A DNA stretch of 64,000 nucleotides, from assembly GCA_023639215.1 (NCBI GenBank), contig CP097899.1:4522001-4586000 (forward strand), written 5' to 3'. Positions within the stretch are counted from its first letter, which is position 1, and each line of letters begins with the position of its first letter. Below, one piece after another: positions 62,577-64,000 of the stretch. The notes under the pieces are model-generated. The model had not been told where the DNA came from. It saw only the letters and a list, made by a program, of their open reading frames with translations, and did not search any database. This stretch comes from Candidatus Pristimantibacillus lignocellulolyticus. Its GTDB lineage: Bacteria > Bacillota > Bacilli > Paenibacillales > Paenibacillaceae. The translations under genes and the position numbers were made by a program.

Positions 62577-63666
62577 GCGAGATCACCCTTTTTCTAAAGC
62601 TGTACACAATAAATAATATTAATGCAATAATAAATAATAAAATACAGTAGTAGCTAATCACATAACCAAGTACAGTAATATCATTGATGTTTCTAGGCAC
62701 CATTGTAAAGATGTAACTTACTGGCAACAGACCCAAAAGAATTGGGCGCTTCTTATTGCCTAATACATGGCTTAAACCTAGTGAAGCTCCATAATACATG
62801 CTAGAAAATGCACAAAATAGCTGCATTACCCAGATGACAAGGAACAAGATTTCAATTCGCTCGAAGAAGAATCCCTTTAGCTCATAATTTCGCACGAGAT
62901 CAATTGTCGGCCAAGTGCTTAGCATCCCTGCCTCCAATGATAAAGACCCTATAACTAGAATTAGCGCAATCAAATATATAACTACGACCAATCCCAAACC
63001 AATTGCAAAAGACTTAATTGCTTTTTTAGGCTCATTCATATAGGCAAAATATATTGCAACAAGCTCATATCCTGCAAAACTGTTGAAGCTATGAATAGAA
63101 CCGTTAAACACAGGAGAAATACCACTACCGAAAACTGGTTTTAAGTTGTCGATATGGAACATAGAGAAACTTAAACCATATACAATTATTATAATGATAA
63201 TAGTTATCGGGAGCACAATTTGAAATAATCGCATCATCGCATTGACACCACCTAAAAGCAAGTAGTAGCTTACTAGCATGAACGGTATGACAATGGCCCA
63301 CTTAGGAGTTCCCTCCAATAAGTAAAAAACAATTACTTCAGCAAGGATTCTCAATTCATAAGCAGAGGTAAGTAGTAAATATAAGCTAAATAATAAACAC
63401 ACCAAATTACCTAGAGGTCTTCCTAATATCTTTGAAGAATATTGATATAACGTTTGTTCCGGAAATTTTTGAGATAGTTTGATGAAAAATATTAAGGCTA
63501 GAACAACAAGGATGCCGGTAAGCAATAACGTTAACCACACATCAGGTGTACCAACGTCTTGGATAAGTATTCTTGGCATCACTAATAACCCTGCGCCTAG
63601 AGTGGTACAAGTCATACTTGCCATTGCTTGATTAGCTGAAATACGATCGTCTTTCGTAACGAACAT
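62569..63666 (-). CDS. Spore germination permease GerB family
   Basis: This 365-residue protein has about ten membrane helices and belongs to the APC-type endospore germination permeases. It begins DRISANQAMASMTCTTLGAG, with the unwound first helix glycine motif, and has LYQYSSKILGRPLGN and NSFAGYELVAIYFAYMNEPK. The B subunit is thought to bind the germinant. AGGAGG precedes the ATG. It lies between gerA and gerC in the usual order A-B-C. Confidence 0.94.
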   Translation of the reverse strand: MFVTKDDRISANQAMASMTCTTLGAGLLVMPRILIQDVGTPDVWLTLLLTGILVVLALIFFIKLSQKFPEQTLYQYSSKILGRPLGNLVCLLFSLYLLLTSAYELRILAEVIVFYLLEGTPKWAIVIPFMLVSYYLLLGGVNAMMRLFQIVLPITIIIIIIVYGLSFSMFHIDNLKPVFGSGISPVFNGSIHSFNSFAGYELVAIYFAYMNEPKKAIKSFAIGLGLVVVIYLIALILVIGSLSLEAGMLSTWPTIDLVRNYELKGFFFERIEILFLVIWVMQLFCAFSSMYYGASLGLSHVLGNKKRPILLGLLPVSYIFTMVPRNINDITVLGYVISYYCILLFIIALILFIVYSFRKRVISHV

Positions 63667-63708
63667 CCTTATAATCCTCCTTAGCTAATAACAGCTTATA
63701 TGCGCTTT

Positions 63709-64000
63709 TTATTTTTTTGTTTTGAGACTTTTAGGTCGATCTCTCATAAATTTAAACGGACTCCGCAGTAATACATCCTTATTATCCCCTGCCTGCAAAG
63801 GTGCAATTGGCGATAAGTACGGCAAACCGAAACTTCGAAGATGTATCAAATGGGTACTTAGTAGTAAAAAGAAAATGATTGTGCCATATAATCCTAAAAT
63901 AGCGGCGAAAAACATTGCCACAAATCGGAGTAAGCGTATTGATATCCCTAAGCTATATTCTGGTATTGTAAATGAGGAGATTGCAGTTAAAGCAACAACA
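63709..64000 (-). CDS. Spore germination protein GerA family, C-terminal end
   Basis: Only the last 96 codons are in the window; the gene continues beyond 64000. The visible part holds membrane segments (LTAISSFTIPEYSLGISIRL, MFFAAILGLYGTIIFFLLL) and the strongly conserved cytoplasmic tail FGLPYLSPIAPLQAGDNKDV with RSPFKFMRDRPKSL. The gap to gerB is 42 bp. GerA subunits form the pore of the receptor. Confidence 0.93.
   Translation of the reverse strand, partial: VVALTAISSFTIPEYSLGISIRLLRFVAMFFAAILGLYGTIIFFLLLSTHLIHLRSFGLPYLSPIAPLQAGDNKDVLLRSPFKFMRDRPKSLKTKK

Overview
The window looks like chromosome from an endospore-forming, low-GC Gram-positive bacterium of the Paenibacillaceae (Paenibacillus or a close relative). 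The reasons are a GerA/GerB/GerC germinant receptor, two S-layer-homology (SLH) proteins, several copper-amine-oxidase-type 'stalk' domains, a double-headed dynamin (DynA), YqkE, a T-box in front of proBA, RNase J and the Bacillus-type methionine salvage genes mtnU, mtnE and mtnWXB. There is no rRNA, tRNA, phage, transposase gene or CRISPR array. Base composition is AT-rich throughout. No large block looks recently acquired, but the intergenic DNA is unusually rich in repeats.

Layout. 1-10.9 kb (all minus): a surface-polysaccharide locus running from a CpsB/YwqE phosphatase through a stalk-domain protein, an SLH protein, a Wzz/YwqC-type chain-length protein, a CpsD/YwqD tyrosine kinase and a full PglF/E/D/C-like set for making and transferring a bacillosamine-type sugar, ending in a cut-off ATP-grasp gene. 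Internal terminators at about 6.6 and 3.1 kb split it into segments. 11.4-15.9 kb: parC and parE. 16-17 kb: a dispersed repeat element and a 51-bp tandem array. 17-30 kb (minus): LysM/M14 peptidase, BadF-type kinase, yqkE, purT, a heterodimeric ABC exporter, dynA, a small unknown gene and nth. 30-36.4 kb (minus): SLH protein, cell-wall amidase, leuCD. 36.5-36.9 kb: an inverted array of about 33-bp repeats. 37-38.3 kb (plus): LysR regulator and a VOC protein. 38.5-48.6 kb: mtnU (minus), then (plus) a secreted protein, mtnE, T-box-proB-proA and proC-mtnW-mtnX-mtnB. 48.7-55.5 kb: GNAT and LURP-one-like genes, an RNase J, a GH51 arabinofuranosidase with a divergent ArsR-type regulator, and a methyltransferase. 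56-61.3 kb: an uncharacterised sugar-degradation group (xylose-isomerase-like protein, AraC regulator, PfkB kinase, DhnA-type aldolase, Gfo/Idh/MocA dehydrogenase). 61.4-64 kb (minus): a gerC-gerB-gerA operon, with gerA cut by the window end.

Most interesting signals. First, a hairpin element of about 60 bp ends precisely in the ribosome-binding site of three unrelated genes, with a fragment before a fourth. Its main stem shows compensatory base changes between copies. Second, a MITE-like element of about 170 bp is present in three copies plus a diverged relative, and one copy separates proB from proA. Third, two genes (VOC at 37.9 kb, GNAT at 49.2 kb) have good Shine-Dalgarno sequences and intact frames but no ATG, GTG or TTG at the expected start; the best candidates are AUA and AUU. 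Start codons were moved from the longest-ORF position wherever a Shine-Dalgarno sequence argued for it, and each entry says so.
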